This document shows positions 22,722 through 29,602 of a stretch of 37,335 nucleotides of DNA, piece by piece. Under the pieces are notes generated by a model. That model was not told the DNA's origin. It searched no databases and saw nothing but the letters and a program-made list of their open reading frames with translations. The position numbers were made by a program, and so were the translations under genes. Positions within the stretch are counted from its first letter, which is position 1. Each line of letters opens with the position of its first letter. Origin of the DNA: a virus; the IMG/VR virus record IMGVR_UViG_3300043788_000225, positions 1-37,335 of that record, one strand, 5' to 3'.

Positions 22722-25448
22722 GTGGTCAATACCAAGAAGTTTTCACAGTTTGCTGCTGCCAATCTTACAACGACCACCAAGAAGATGGCTGGTATCAGCA
22801 ATTCTGCGGGTGGCGAAAACATTATCGTCGATTTTACGGTGGAGTGGACAACTTCAACACGTCCCTCGCCACCGTATGATGGGCTTCTTGGCTATAACAC
22901 AGATCTGAAACAATACGAGTATTATGACCTGACCTCATTGTCATGGGTTCAGCTGGCTGACAATGCGGTATTCGTCAATGCCAAATTTATCGTTCAGCAG
23001 CCCAATGCGTCACTCCCTGCCGCTCAAGCCCTGAGTGCTCTTTCAACTGGAATCCTCAAGTCCACCACAACATCTGGTGTGCTTTCGATCAGCGCGCCTC
23101 TGACTTCCATTGACGGCCTCACTACAGCCGCTGATGAAATGATTTACACGACTGGCTCCAATGTTTATGCCACAACCGCTTTGACGGCTTTTGCCCGGAC
23201 ATTTCTTGCTGATGCGAGCGCATCTGCTATGCGGTCCACATTGGGTCTTGGTCAGGCAGCAGTGAAGAATGTCACTGACAACTCAAAGGCAAATGTTGCA
23301 TCAGTGACTGGCGGCTTTGTGATAGGTCATGTGCTTCTGGCTGCAGATGCTTCTGGAACAGTGAAGGATGGTGGGTCTCCAGCTGGTATGGGGACGGTGC
23401 TTGAGGTTGATACTGGCACTGGATTGACTGGCGGCCCTATAACCACGACTGGCACCATATCCTTTGCCGATATTGCTGCAAATAGCCTGTGGGTGAACAA
23501 CACAGGTGGAATTGCTGTTCCGACCGTCACGTCTCTTGCCGCGTTGACAAAGATAGACGATGCCAATGTGACCCTGACATTGGGTGGAACACCATCCACG
23601 GCTTTGATAAACGCTGTTTCTCTGACACTGGGCTGGACAGGACAGTTATCCCTTGCGCGAGGCGGCACAAATGCCAACCTGACGCCCTCCAATGGTGGGA
23701 TCGTGTACTCCACGGCAACTGCTTTGGCTATCCTCTCCGGAACTGCCACAGCCAGCCTGCCTCTACTGTCTGGGTCATCTGCAGCGCCTTCATGGGGAGC
23801 CTTTGCATTGTCTCTGGGCGGCGCACTTACAACTGCTGGAGCCTTGACCACTGTTGGTGCCTTTGGTGTCACATTCACATTCACAAACACCACCTCTGTG
23901 ACTTTTCCGACTTCTGGAACGCTTGCCACAACTTCTGGTTCGCTTGTAACCATTACGGGTGATTCCGGAACAGCCACTGTTAGCTCTGGAAATATCAACA
24001 TTGTTGGTGGTTCGACTGGTCTGACGACTTCTGGGGCTTCTGCTACATTGACCCTTGGCGGCCTGTTGAATTCAACCTATGGCGGAACAGGAGTAAGCAT
24101 ACCTACCGCCCACGGAATCATGGTTGCAGAAGGCGCCAGTGCAATGACTCCCATTGTGCTTGGTGCTGGCCAGGTGTTGATTGGAACCACAGCCAGCGAC
24201 CCTGTTGCGGGAGCTATAGGTTCTGGTTCGGGAATATTGGTCGGCAATAGTTCTGGCAGCATTTCAGTAAGTCTGGCGGCTATTGCTGACCATACCCTGC
24301 TTGCCAATATCAGCGGCGGCGCATTGGCTCCTTCCTCCACAACCCTCACGGCATTGATAGACAATGCCATTGGTTCAACACAGGGGGATATTCTTTACCG
24401 CAATGCTACTTCCTGGGTAGTTTTAGCTCCTAGTACCTCTGGATTTGTTTTAACCACTGGTGGTGCTGCTGCAAATCCATCTTGGGCTGCAGCGCCGGGC
24501 GGTACACCAGCAGCCCTGACGAAGACAGATGACACCAATGTGACCCTCACTTTGGGTGGGTCACCATCGACAGCGCTGCTACAGGCTACGTCTTTGACAT
24601 TGGGTTGGACAGGTCAATTAGGGTTAACTCGGGGTGGAACAGCGGCATCCCTTACTGCCTCCAATGGCGGAATTGTTTATAGCACAGCAAGTGCGTTGGC
24701 AATTCTCGCAGGAACAGCAACCGCAGGACTTGCGCTGCTTTCTGGAGCAAGCACAACGCCAACATGGTCAACATCTCCACCTATTACCCAAGTGAATGTT
24801 CAAAAAATTACTGCAACAGGAGCATTTACTTATACCCCAACAACTGGAACCAAATACGCCATTTTTGAATTACAAGGTGGTGGCGGTGGTTCTGGCGCAG
24901 GTGGTGGTGCTGCTTCTCAAGGTTCTTGTCCAGCAGGTGGTGGTGGCGGTGCTTATCAAAAAATATTGGTCACTGGCGCAGCAAACCTCGCCGCTATAAC
25001 AGGCAGTGTTGGCGTGGGAGGAACAGCGGGGGCGGTCGCTTCTGGTAATGGTGGAACTGGAGGCAATACTACTCTAGTTATTAACAGTGGCTCTACTTGG
25101 ACAGCAGGAGGCGGTCCCGGTGGCCCTGGACAAGCTGCATCAGCAAGTGCACAAGTTTCTAGTACACAAAGTGGTGGAACTAATAGCTCTGGAACAAATG
25201 GAACATTAATGGACGCTACAGGAGGCGGCTGGAATTTTCCTGGATTTATATCGGCTGCTGCCAATACGGTTCCATCGGCATCAAGCGTTGGAGGCGGATC
25301 ACGTCTTGGCGGAACGGTTAATGCTGGCGCCGCAGGTCTTTTATATGGTGGTGGTGCGACCACTGCACCAAATGGAACTGGCTCTAATCAGCCGGGTTTT
25401 GCTGGTGGGCAAGGTATTGTAATTGTGACTGAATACATCTCAGTCTAA
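22722..25448 (+). CDS. Long tail fibre 2 with glycine-rich tip
   Basis: 908 aa from a GTG that lies 8 bases after AGGAG (22709-22713). The N-terminal ~80 residues form an attachment module (Gly-Leu-Leu-Gly-Tyr-Asn-Thr, then Trp-Val-Gln-Leu). The long shaft is made of Gly/Thr/Ser/Ala-rich repeats, including an ~84-residue unit present twice. From about residue 690 the tip carries Gly5- and Gly4-rich runs, and the closing Gly-Gln-Gly-Ile-Val-Ile-Val-Thr-Glu-Tyr is typical of glycine-rich fibre-tip proteins, where polyglycine helices display variable loops to receptors. Its end overlaps the reverse-strand DUF551 gene by 4 bases. Confidence 0.85.
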   Translation: MVNTKKFSQFAAANLTTTTKKMAGISNSAGGENIIVDFTVEWTTSTRPSPPYDGLLGYNTDLKQYEYYDLTSLSWVQLADNAVFVNAKFIVQQPNASLPAAQALSALSTGILKSTTTSGVLSISAPLTSIDGLTTAADEMIYTTGSNVYATTALTAFARTFLADASASAMRSTLGLGQAAVKNVTDNSKANVASVTGGFVIGHVLLAADASGTVKDGGSPAGMGTVLEVDTGTGLTGGPITTTGTISFADIAANSLWVNNTGGIAVPTVTSLAALTKIDDANVTLTLGGTPSTALINAVSLTLGWTGQLSLARGGTNANLTPSNGGIVYSTATALAILSGTATASLPLLSGSSAAPSWGAFALSLGGALTTAGALTTVGAFGVTFTFTNTTSVTFPTSGTLATTSGSLVTITGDSGTATVSSGNINIVGGSTGLTTSGASATLTLGGLLNSTYGGTGVSIPTAHGIMVAEGASAMTPIVLGAGQVLIGTTASDPVAGAIGSGSGILVGNSSGSISVSLAAIADHTLLANISGGALAPSSTTLTALIDNAIGSTQGDILYRNATSWVVLAPSTSGFVLTTGGAAANPSWAAAPGGTPAALTKTDDTNVTLTLGGSPSTALLQATSLTLGWTGQLGLTRGGTAASLTASNGGIVYSTASALAILAGTATAGLALLSGASTTPTWSTSPPITQVNVQKITATGAFTYTPTTGTKYAIFELQGGGGGSGAGGGAASQGSCPAGGGGGAYQKILVTGAANLAAITGSVGVGGTAGAVASGNGGTGGNTTLVINSGSTWTAGGGPGGPGQAASASAQVSSTQSGGTNSSGTNGTLMDATGGGWNFPGFISAAANTVPSASSVGGGSRLGGTVNAGAAGLLYGGGATTAPNGTGSNQPGFAGGQGIVIVTEYISV
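23547..23798 (+). repeat. Fibre shaft repeat, copy 1
   Basis: About 84 codons, from Thr-Lys-Ile-Asp-Asp-Ala-Asn-Val-Thr-Leu to a Pro-Ser-Trp-Gly end. It is clearly the same unit as 24519-24770, with identical Gly-Trp-Thr-Gly-Gln-Leu and Ser-Asn-Gly-Gly-Ile-Val-Tyr-Ser-Thr cores. It is an in-frame protein repeat within the fibre. Confidence 0.85.
24519..24770 (+). repeat. Fibre shaft repeat, copy 2
   Basis: This is the second copy of the ~84-codon unit, 972 bases (324 codons) downstream of the first. It runs from Thr-Lys-Thr-Asp-Asp-Thr-Asn-Val-Thr-Leu to Pro-Thr-Trp-Ser. The divergence is mostly at third positions and conservative changes, pointing to an old duplication or recombination between fibres. 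Confidence 0.85.
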
Positions 25449-25720
25449 GGGTTTACCCCAACAACCTTCCCATCTTTATCCCACTCTATGCCGCTGTGTT
25501 CGCATCGGGTGGTGACATTTTCATCATATGCATCTGGAAGTGGCATCCAGTGTGTTGCGTCGTATGATTTGCTGTCATGGCTGTAAAATCTTTTTTCTTT
25601 GAATTTGTCGCCCAAATAAAGACCAAACTGTGTAGGGACGAAATCTTCGCTATTGGAGCAAAATAATACTTCTTGGCCTGTAACAGGAGTTCTATCTTTC
25701 ACGCTGATCCACTCTTTCAT
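25445..25720 (-). CDS. DUF551 family protein (copy 1)
   Basis: 91 aa. It has the DUF551 layout: Trp-Ile-Ser-Val-Lys-Asp-Arg-Thr-Pro near the N terminus, Gly-Gln-Glu-Val-Leu-Phe, and the closing Ala-Thr-His-Trp-Met-Pro-Leu-Pro. A Cys/His-containing tail follows. AGGA lies just before the ATG. It is the last gene of the leftward transcript and overlaps the fibre stop by 4 bases. DUF551 proteins are common in enterobacterial phages; their function is unknown. Confidence 0.85.
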   Translation of the reverse strand: MKEWISVKDRTPVTGQEVLFCSNSEDFVPTQFGLYLGDKFKEKRFYSHDSKSYDATHWMPLPDAYDENVTTRCEHSGIEWDKDGKVVGVNP

Positions 25721-25995
25721 CTTTAAGTCCTGTCTATAAAGTTGCTGCCGTACATTGCCGGGCAGGGCAGCGCCACCGGGAAAGGGTCTTCGGCTGAAGG
25801 ATCGCCCACGGCAAAGACATCAGATTATAGTTGCAATACTATCGAAGGTACCAGATAATCCCGGGTCTTTTTTAGCCAGGCATCGTCCTGAACACACAGC
25901 TAAAAAGAATAATAAGAAACGAGGAGTATGGAGGCGATCATTGGTCATCCACCGGCTTAGATTCACAAGGGGAATAGTGGACGGGTCGCCACCAT
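25721..25995. other. 275-base stretch without a confident gene
   Basis: It lies between two reverse-strand genes. A GC-rich part (25750-25805) can fold: CTTC/GAAG around GGCT near 25789-25800, and GCTGCC/GGCAGC near 25743-25775. The rest is AT-rich. Short open frames exist on both strands (for instance a 42-codon reverse one opening with an apolar segment) but none has a usable ribosome site. It may hold an untranslated RNA or the remains of a lost gene. Confidence 0.45.
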
Positions 25996-26298
25996 TTACT
26001 TGAACATTTTGACAATAGCCTTGAAACACCCTGTACAGGGGTCTTCCTTGTCAGGCTGGATGTTGACGTTCACATTGGTGATCTGGCTCACGCCGTTCTT
26101 CTCAACCCGAACACGATGGAAGAAACTGTTTTGGTCGCTACGTGCCTCAGAGCGATGGCGGTATGTTTTTCTATCAGATGAATCGCTTTTTTCTTCAAGG
26201 ATACCGGATGATTTTTGTTCAATTATTGGTTCTTTTACGTCCATTGGAGAGCTCTCCCTGTACTCATATTCAATGGTGCTATGAATAGTGTACTTCAT
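25996..26298 (-). CDS. Hypothetical early protein
   Basis: 100 aa. GGAG is 7 bases before the ATG. It is polar, Glu/Ser/Arg-rich in the first two thirds (probably disordered), and ends with a more ordered part containing Val-Asn-Val-Asn-Ile-Gln and Cys-Thr-Gly-Cys-Phe. Not recognised. A long antisense frame covers the same bases but lacks a ribosome site and runs against the operon. Confidence 0.62.
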   Translation of the reverse strand: MKYTIHSTIEYEYRESSPMDVKEPIIEQKSSGILEEKSDSSDRKTYRHRSEARSDQNSFFHRVRVEKNGVSQITNVNVNIQPDKEDPCTGCFKAIVKMFK

Positions 26299-26319
26299 CC
26301 GAGCACTCCATGCTGATGA

Positions 26320-26514
26320 TTACCTGCTTATGGTACGGCCTTCATCAAGGGGAATCCAATGATTGACCCATCTGGTGATGTTTTCACCTTTGCAGACGAA
26401 GTATTTTTTTATGAACATGGCCTCCTTTTCTACGCTGAACAAAATGGACATTTTGACCCGAACCAAGGAGCCATCCAGTGGGAGGCAGTCTGTGACCCTT
26501 AGCCAGTTATCCAA
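26320..26514 (-). CDS. DUF551-like protein (copy 3)
   Basis: 64 aa from a TTG start, 7 bases after a GGAG site. Trp-Leu-Arg-Val-Thr-Asp-x-Leu-Pro-x-x-Gly-Ser-Leu-Val at the N terminus and Asn-His-Trp-Ile-Pro-Leu near the end match the DUF551 frame. It overlaps the preceding DUF551 gene by 8 bases, suggesting tandem duplication followed by divergence. Confidence 0.68.
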   Translation of the reverse strand: MDNWLRVTDCLPLDGSLVRVKMSILFSVEKEAMFIKKYFVCKGENITRWVNHWIPLDEGRTISR

Positions 26515-26686
26515 TGGGTGGCTCCGGAAGTGGCATCCAGTGGGTTATTTCCATATCAAATTCACCCTTCCTCATTGAGGACACGCCTATCCATAGGCCG
26601 TGATGATCCTCGACCACAAGGTATCTGCCGTCTTTTTCTGGAAGACCGTCACGCTTCACATTTTTCCACGGCCATCCGGGCGACAT
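26507..26686 (-). CDS. DUF551 family protein (copy 2)
   Basis: 59 aa from the ATG at 26686. It contains Trp-Lys-Asn-Val, Gly-Leu-Pro-Glu-Lys-Asp-Gly-Arg-Tyr-Leu-Val-Val and the family ending Ile-Thr-His-Trp-Met-Pro-Leu-Pro-Glu-Pro-Pro. An in-frame GTG at 26731 would add 15 residues and overlap the upstream gene; the family start favours 26686, though its ribosome site (GGTGG) is only moderate. Function unknown. Confidence 0.75.
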   Translation of the reverse strand: MSPGWPWKNVKRDGLPEKDGRYLVVEDHHGLWIGVSSMRKGEFDMEITHWMPLPEPPIG

Positions 26687-26723
26687 GCTTCCACCGTTGC
26701 TGACCAAAATACAGCCGTCAGAT

Positions 26724-27032
26724 TTATTCACTTTTTGTCTGCCTGCGTTCCAAGTCTTTTATGGCGTCCTCAAGGTACCAGCGTGCCTTCTTGAGGTCTT
26801 CCAGACCGCCTTTGTCCTGCCAACGCCAGAGATATTTGACGGCATTCCCAAGGCTGAACGGCATATGCCGGGTCACTTCAATGCACTCTATGCAGTCACC
26901 GCACTTGTCGCATGTAGCCGCGCTGTTGTTGTAATGTGGGGGATGGTTGACCATATCCCGCTCCGCCCTAAACTGCTGAAGCTCATCGCGCATCTTCTGG
27001 TTTTCTTCGGTTACGTCCCTGACAGCCATCAT
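26724..27032 (-). CDS. DUF3310 protein
   Basis: 102 aa. It has the DUF3310 pattern: Val-Asn-His-Pro-Pro-His-Tyr, then Ile-Glu-Cys-Ile-Glu-Val-Thr-x-His, Phe-x-x-Gly-Asn-Ala-Val-Lys-Tyr-Leu-Trp-Arg, then Gly-Gly-x-Glu-Asp-Leu-Lys-Lys-Ala. These proteins are frequently labelled nucleotide kinase-like, without proof. An inserted Cys-x-x-Cys-x-x-Cys lies between the first two motifs. The ATG at 27032 overlaps the upstream stop (ATGA) and has GGGAG in front, which decides it over an ATG at 27062. Confidence 0.85.
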   Translation of the reverse strand: MMAVRDVTEENQKMRDELQQFRAERDMVNHPPHYNNSAATCDKCGDCIECIEVTRHMPFSLGNAVKYLWRWQDKGGLEDLKKARWYLEDAIKDLERRQTKSE

Positions 27033-27277
27033 TTCGTCTCCCGGATCAATGAATTCTGGCACTTTATTCTTTCAGCCTGCTCTTTGTCATGGTCTCCCCA
27101 GACTTCTTTCTCTGTCACAGGAAGCAGATACTCCATATGGAAAGACACATCGCCATTCTTTGAAATCAGCATGTACGTTTTAAACTCATAATACTGATTT
27201 CTTTTGAACCTTTTTTGACGAATAAAGTCCGCTAACGCTTTAATGATTGCGCTATGCTTCGGTTCGATGTCGTTCAT
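27029..27277 (-). CDS. Hypothetical early protein
   Basis: 82 aa, basic N-terminal half with a helix (Ile-Ile-Lys-Ala-Leu-Ala-Asp-Phe-Ile) and a short beta part, acidic C-terminal half. It is coupled to the DUF3310 gene by an ATGA overlap and begins 3 bases after the Acb2-like gene ends. Not recognised. Confidence 0.7.
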   Translation of the reverse strand: MNDIEPKHSAIIKALADFIRQKRFKRNQYYEFKTYMLISKNGDVSFHMEYLLPVTEKEVWGDHDKEQAERIKCQNSLIRETK

Positions 27278-27280
27278 TTT

Positions 27281-27484
27281 TTATCCTGTTATGCTTTTTA
27301 CAGCCCACATTATTGATTGCTCCAGATTTGTTTTGGCAAGCGCCATCATTCTCTTATCAGGTTTTACGCATTCAGCACATTCAAATTCATGCATAAGCTC
27401 TTCTGCCTTCTGTTTGAACAAATCCATATAGGCTACCTGATCTGAAGATAATGCTTTATACTCTTTCCTGAAAACGTCGCTCAT
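27281..27484 (-). CDS. Acb2/Tad1-like cyclic-nucleotide sponge (anti-CBASS)
   Basis: 67 aa. The pattern fits the Acb2/Tad1 helical hairpin family: Phe-Arg-Lys-Glu-Tyr-Lys-x-Leu-Ser, a helix Phe-Lys-Gln-Lys-Ala-Glu-Glu-Leu, a loop, then Lys-Arg-x-x-Ala-Leu-Ala-x-x-Asn-Leu-Glu-Gln-Ser-Ile-Met-Trp-Ala. That final helix is the family hallmark. Acb2 proteins assemble as hexamers that bind cyclic di- and trinucleotides and so silence CBASS defence; relatives also bind the Thoeris signal. GGAGG is well placed before the ATG. The family call rests on pattern memory. Confidence 0.78.
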   Translation of the reverse strand: MSDVFRKEYKALSSDQVAYMDLFKQKAEELMHEFECAECVKPDKRMMALAKTNLEQSIMWAVKSITG

Positions 27485-27534
27485 TTTTAAACCTCCATGA
27501 AAAATTATTGTCCAAAACCACTTTAAATAAGCGC

Positions 27535-27550
27535 GATAGTTACCACTATC
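27535..27550 (-). other. Intergenic hairpin upstream of the Acb2-like gene
   Basis: GATAGT and ACTATC pair around a 4-base loop in the 70-base gap between two early genes. No T run follows on the reverse strand, so it is not a classical terminator; it may be a processing or mRNA-stability element. Confidence 0.4.
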
Positions 27551-27554
27551 AGTC

Positions 27555-27767
27555 TTATCCTATTATTTGTTCAAGATGATCACTTTTAAATCTAAAACTC
27601 ATCTCTTCGCCATGTTGTGATATTCCCTTGATGAAAAAGTAACCATCGGCATGAATTGGCGTGTCTGTGACCTTTAGGTCAATCTTGTTTCCATGTCCAT
27701 CAGATAATTTTATTACTCCTTTTTCTTCTGAAGGAGGAATTACGAAACCGAATTTTTTATTCGTCAT
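27555..27767 (-). CDS. Hypothetical early protein
   Basis: 70 aa from ATG 27767, overlapping the upstream gene by 11 bases. Its strand-rich pattern (Lys-Phe-Gly-Phe-Val-Ile-Pro, Gly-Val-Ile-Lys-Leu, Ile-Asp-Leu-Lys-Val) suggests a small beta barrel. A GTG at 27785 is an alternative start. Not recognised. Confidence 0.65.
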   Translation of the reverse strand: MTNKKFGFVIPPSEEKGVIKLSDGHGNKIDLKVTDTPIHADGYFFIKGISQHGEEMSFRFKSDHLEQIIG

Positions 27768-28131
27768 TTTTATTTTCTCTTTCACTTAAGGAAATTATTT
27801 TTTTCTCATTAGACCACATCAACTCTTCAATAAAGTGAATTCCTTCATCGCCAAAATAATCAGCTATCCAAAATAAAGCAGATTCATATCCATGCTTTAT
27901 TCCGGCCATATATGTCTTTTTTGAATAATCATCTGTAAACCCTTCATATCCTTCTTCATCTTTCCAGATATATTCTTTATTGTATGCTTGTGTAATTATT
28001 TCTTTCATTGTTGAAAAATTAAAATTGCCCATTTCGCATTTATCGCACAATGCGAACATATCCTCAAAATCTTCCACAGATTTACAGTAACAGCATGACG
28101 CTGTTCCTGTTACTTCCAAATCAAAACCCAT
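27757..28131 (-). CDS. Hypothetical protein with zinc-knuckle cysteines
   Basis: 124 aa. GGAG lies 7 bases before the ATG at 28131. The N terminus has Cys-Cys-Tyr-Cys-Lys and, about 15 residues later, Leu-Cys-Asp-Lys-Cys, enough for one zinc site. The rest is acidic and aromatic (Tyr, Trp, Phe) with a Gly-Tyr-Glu-Ser-Ala-Leu-Phe-Trp-Ile helix. Not recognised. Confidence 0.68.
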   Translation of the reverse strand: MGFDLEVTGTASCCYCKSVEDFEDMFALCDKCEMGNFNFSTMKEIITQAYNKEYIWKDEEGYEGFTDDYSKKTYMAGIKHGYESALFWIADYFGDEGIHFIEELMWSNEKKIISLSERENKNDE

Positions 28132-28146
28132 TATCAATCTCCGTGA

Positions 28147-28794
28147 TTAAATTTTTCTATTCCATATCCAGATTCTATTGTTTTCCTGTCTAGCGCCACG
28201 GTTTACCATCCAGTCTTTATGGATTTCATCGTGTGGTACTTTCATGATTGGTTTGTCGCCGTGTGTATCTTTGTTGCCAATCAGGATAAAGGTTTCTACC
28301 AGGTCAAGCAGTGCTTCCTCCTTTATACCGTAAGGGTTGCTACCATACGGCATTTCATGCGGAGCATACGTGGTTATCCAGCTTCCTATGACAACCTGGG
28401 GTTTGTACTTATAGACAGCTTCCAATGCCTCTATTTTTTCGACATCAGCAGGATATCTTATGGTTGGCTGCTGCATGGCGGCATAGGCAGCTTTGATCTT
28501 TTGGTCATCCTGTTGTTTTGAATCTGTCATGCGCACACGAAGATGAAACCCAAGATCGCCCGAACCAGCACCAATTTCAATGGCGCTTCTGCCATTTATT
28601 ATATGATCCAGAAACACTTGCTGCTCAACAGTATGAATTCCATATCGGGCTTTTACATGACAGAAAGCCCTGAAATCATCCCATTTATATTTTTTCCATA
28701 TCTCTGACGTGAGCAGTTTTATTTTGCCGTTCTCACCCATTACCTCAGAAGAAATATCTGTGATGCTGTTCTTCGGTATTATTCTCGAAATCAT
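28147..28794 (-). CDS. Class I methyltransferase-like protein
   Basis: 215 aa. Residues 71-80 (Ala-Ile-Glu-Ile-Gly-Ala-Gly-Ser-Gly-Asp) form the SAM-binding motif I, and Pro-Gln-Val-Val-Ile-Gly-Ser-Trp around 133-140 stands where the motif IV strand is expected, but it lacks the Asn/Asp-Pro-Pro-Tyr of DNA amino-methyltransferases. Substrate unknown: DNA, RNA, protein or small molecule are all open. The ATG overlaps the upstream stop (TAATG). The second half has a Tyr-Gly-Ser-Asn-Pro-Tyr-Gly-Ile loop that may shape the active site. Confidence 0.7.
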   Translation of the reverse strand: MISRIIPKNSITDISSEVMGENGKIKLLTSEIWKKYKWDDFRAFCHVKARYGIHTVEQQVFLDHIINGRSAIEIGAGSGDLGFHLRVRMTDSKQQDDQKIKAAYAAMQQPTIRYPADVEKIEALEAVYKYKPQVVIGSWITTYAPHEMPYGSNPYGIKEEALLDLVETFILIGNKDTHGDKPIMKVPHDEIHKDWMVNRGARQENNRIWIWNRKI

Positions 28795-28952
28795 TATTCA
28801 CCCGTATCAATCGGCGCATCTTCATGGTGTGTAACGCGTCTCAATAATTCTATTGCCATGCAAGACAGACATTCTTTCTGTCCAGTGCATTTCTCTTTAG
28901 CTATCCTCGCAACAAACCTAAGTAATTCCGAATACTTTTGGTTTTTGTTCAC
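28794..28952 (-). CDS. Small early protein (52 aa)
   Basis: 52 aa from a GTG start with AAGGA 8 bases upstream. It overlaps the upstream gene by 35 bases and the methyltransferase start by one. It is basic with Cys-Thr-Gly-Gln-Lys-Glu-Cys-Leu-Ser-Cys in the middle, possibly a metal knuckle. Not recognised. Confidence 0.62.
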   Translation of the reverse strand: MNKNQKYSELLRFVARIAKEKCTGQKECLSCMAIELLRRVTHHEDAPIDTGE

Positions 28953-29118
28953 GTGAAAATTCCTTTTTGTTATTTATAATCCTGTTTCTCACCGCTATCT
29001 GCATATACTTCCCCGACTCTCCTGTTGTCAGGTTGGTAGGATGAAATCTAAACATTGTAAATATCTGGTGCGGTGACATTTTATCAATCTGATTCTTTAC
29101 TTCTGTTGTGAGCTTCAC
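28918..29118 (-). CDS. Hypothetical early protein
   Basis: 66 aa from a GTG that overlaps the upstream stop (GTGA) and has AGAGGA 6 bases before it; an in-frame ATG at 29151 lies inside the upstream gene. It is basic and mixed in structure, with Met-Ser-Pro-His-Gln-Ile-Phe-Thr-Met-Phe. Not recognised. Confidence 0.65.
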   Translation of the reverse strand: MKLTTEVKNQIDKMSPHQIFTMFRFHPTNLTTGESGKYMQIAVRNRIINNKKEFSREQKPKVFGIT

Positions 29119-29384
29119 TCTGTTTCCTCTCTCATTTGTTTTAGATACCACGCAAGACCCAGAAGATAGCGGTCACTGACGGCCTCTCCTTCCATGATCC
29201 TGCGCATTGTTTCATGGCATATTTCAGCAAGTCTGTTGCCAGACAAGGCGCAACTCGCCATGGCCTCTCGCATCATCATTGCCCGACGAAGATCGTATTT
29301 AAGATATTCTTTTACATATTCCATGGCGGAAGGAGCAGCAGGATGAAATTCTCCAATAGCCAATGTGCCGTTTTCTTCTTTCAT
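29115..29384 (-). CDS. Hypothetical helical early protein
   Basis: 89 aa. Mostly helical with several Met residues and a single His-Glu-Thr-Met segment. The ATG at 29384 overlaps the upstream stop (ATGA) and has GGTGG before it. The order of starts and stops here shows a tightly coupled operon. Not recognised. Confidence 0.68.
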   Translation of the reverse strand: MKEENGTLAIGEFHPAAPSAMEYVKEYLKYDLRRAMMMREAMASCALSGNRLAEICHETMRRIMEGEAVSDRYLLGLAWYLKQMREETE

Positions 29385-29602
29385 AGTTTCCACCTTTTCC
29401 TGAATATCTTCGCAACAATAGTTACAAGGATTCCAATGAAAGCCAACATAACAAAAACCAGAACCAATATGGCAAACAGTGGTAATGTCGAGCTGGATAT
29501 AATGGCGGGGAATATAATCCCGGTCATCCCAAAAATCGCCAGAATGGTACTCAACATCACCATCATTTCAAGGCGAAGTGAATTACCTTTTTTCTTGGCC
29601 AT
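29381..29602 (-). CDS. Small two-helix membrane protein
   Basis: 73 aa. It starts with a basic tail (Lys-Lys-Lys) and has two apolar helices, ~12-36 and ~42-64, then a basic end (Arg-Lys-Arg-Trp-Lys). Both ends are positive, so both probably face the cytoplasm. Size and layout fit a class II holin, but it lies far from the endolysin and beside an SPFH lipoprotein, so it may instead be a partner of that protein. It overlaps the SPFH gene by 20 bases. Confidence 0.72.
   Translation of the reverse strand: MAKKKGNSLRLEMMVMLSTILAIFGMTGIIFPAIISSSTLPLFAILVLVFVMLAFIGILVTIVAKIFRKRWKL

Noticed and set aside
25755-26284. Two forward frames (82 and 94 codons) opposite the early operon
   Set aside because: They lack ribosome sites, run against all neighbouring genes, and one is antisense to a better-supported reverse gene.
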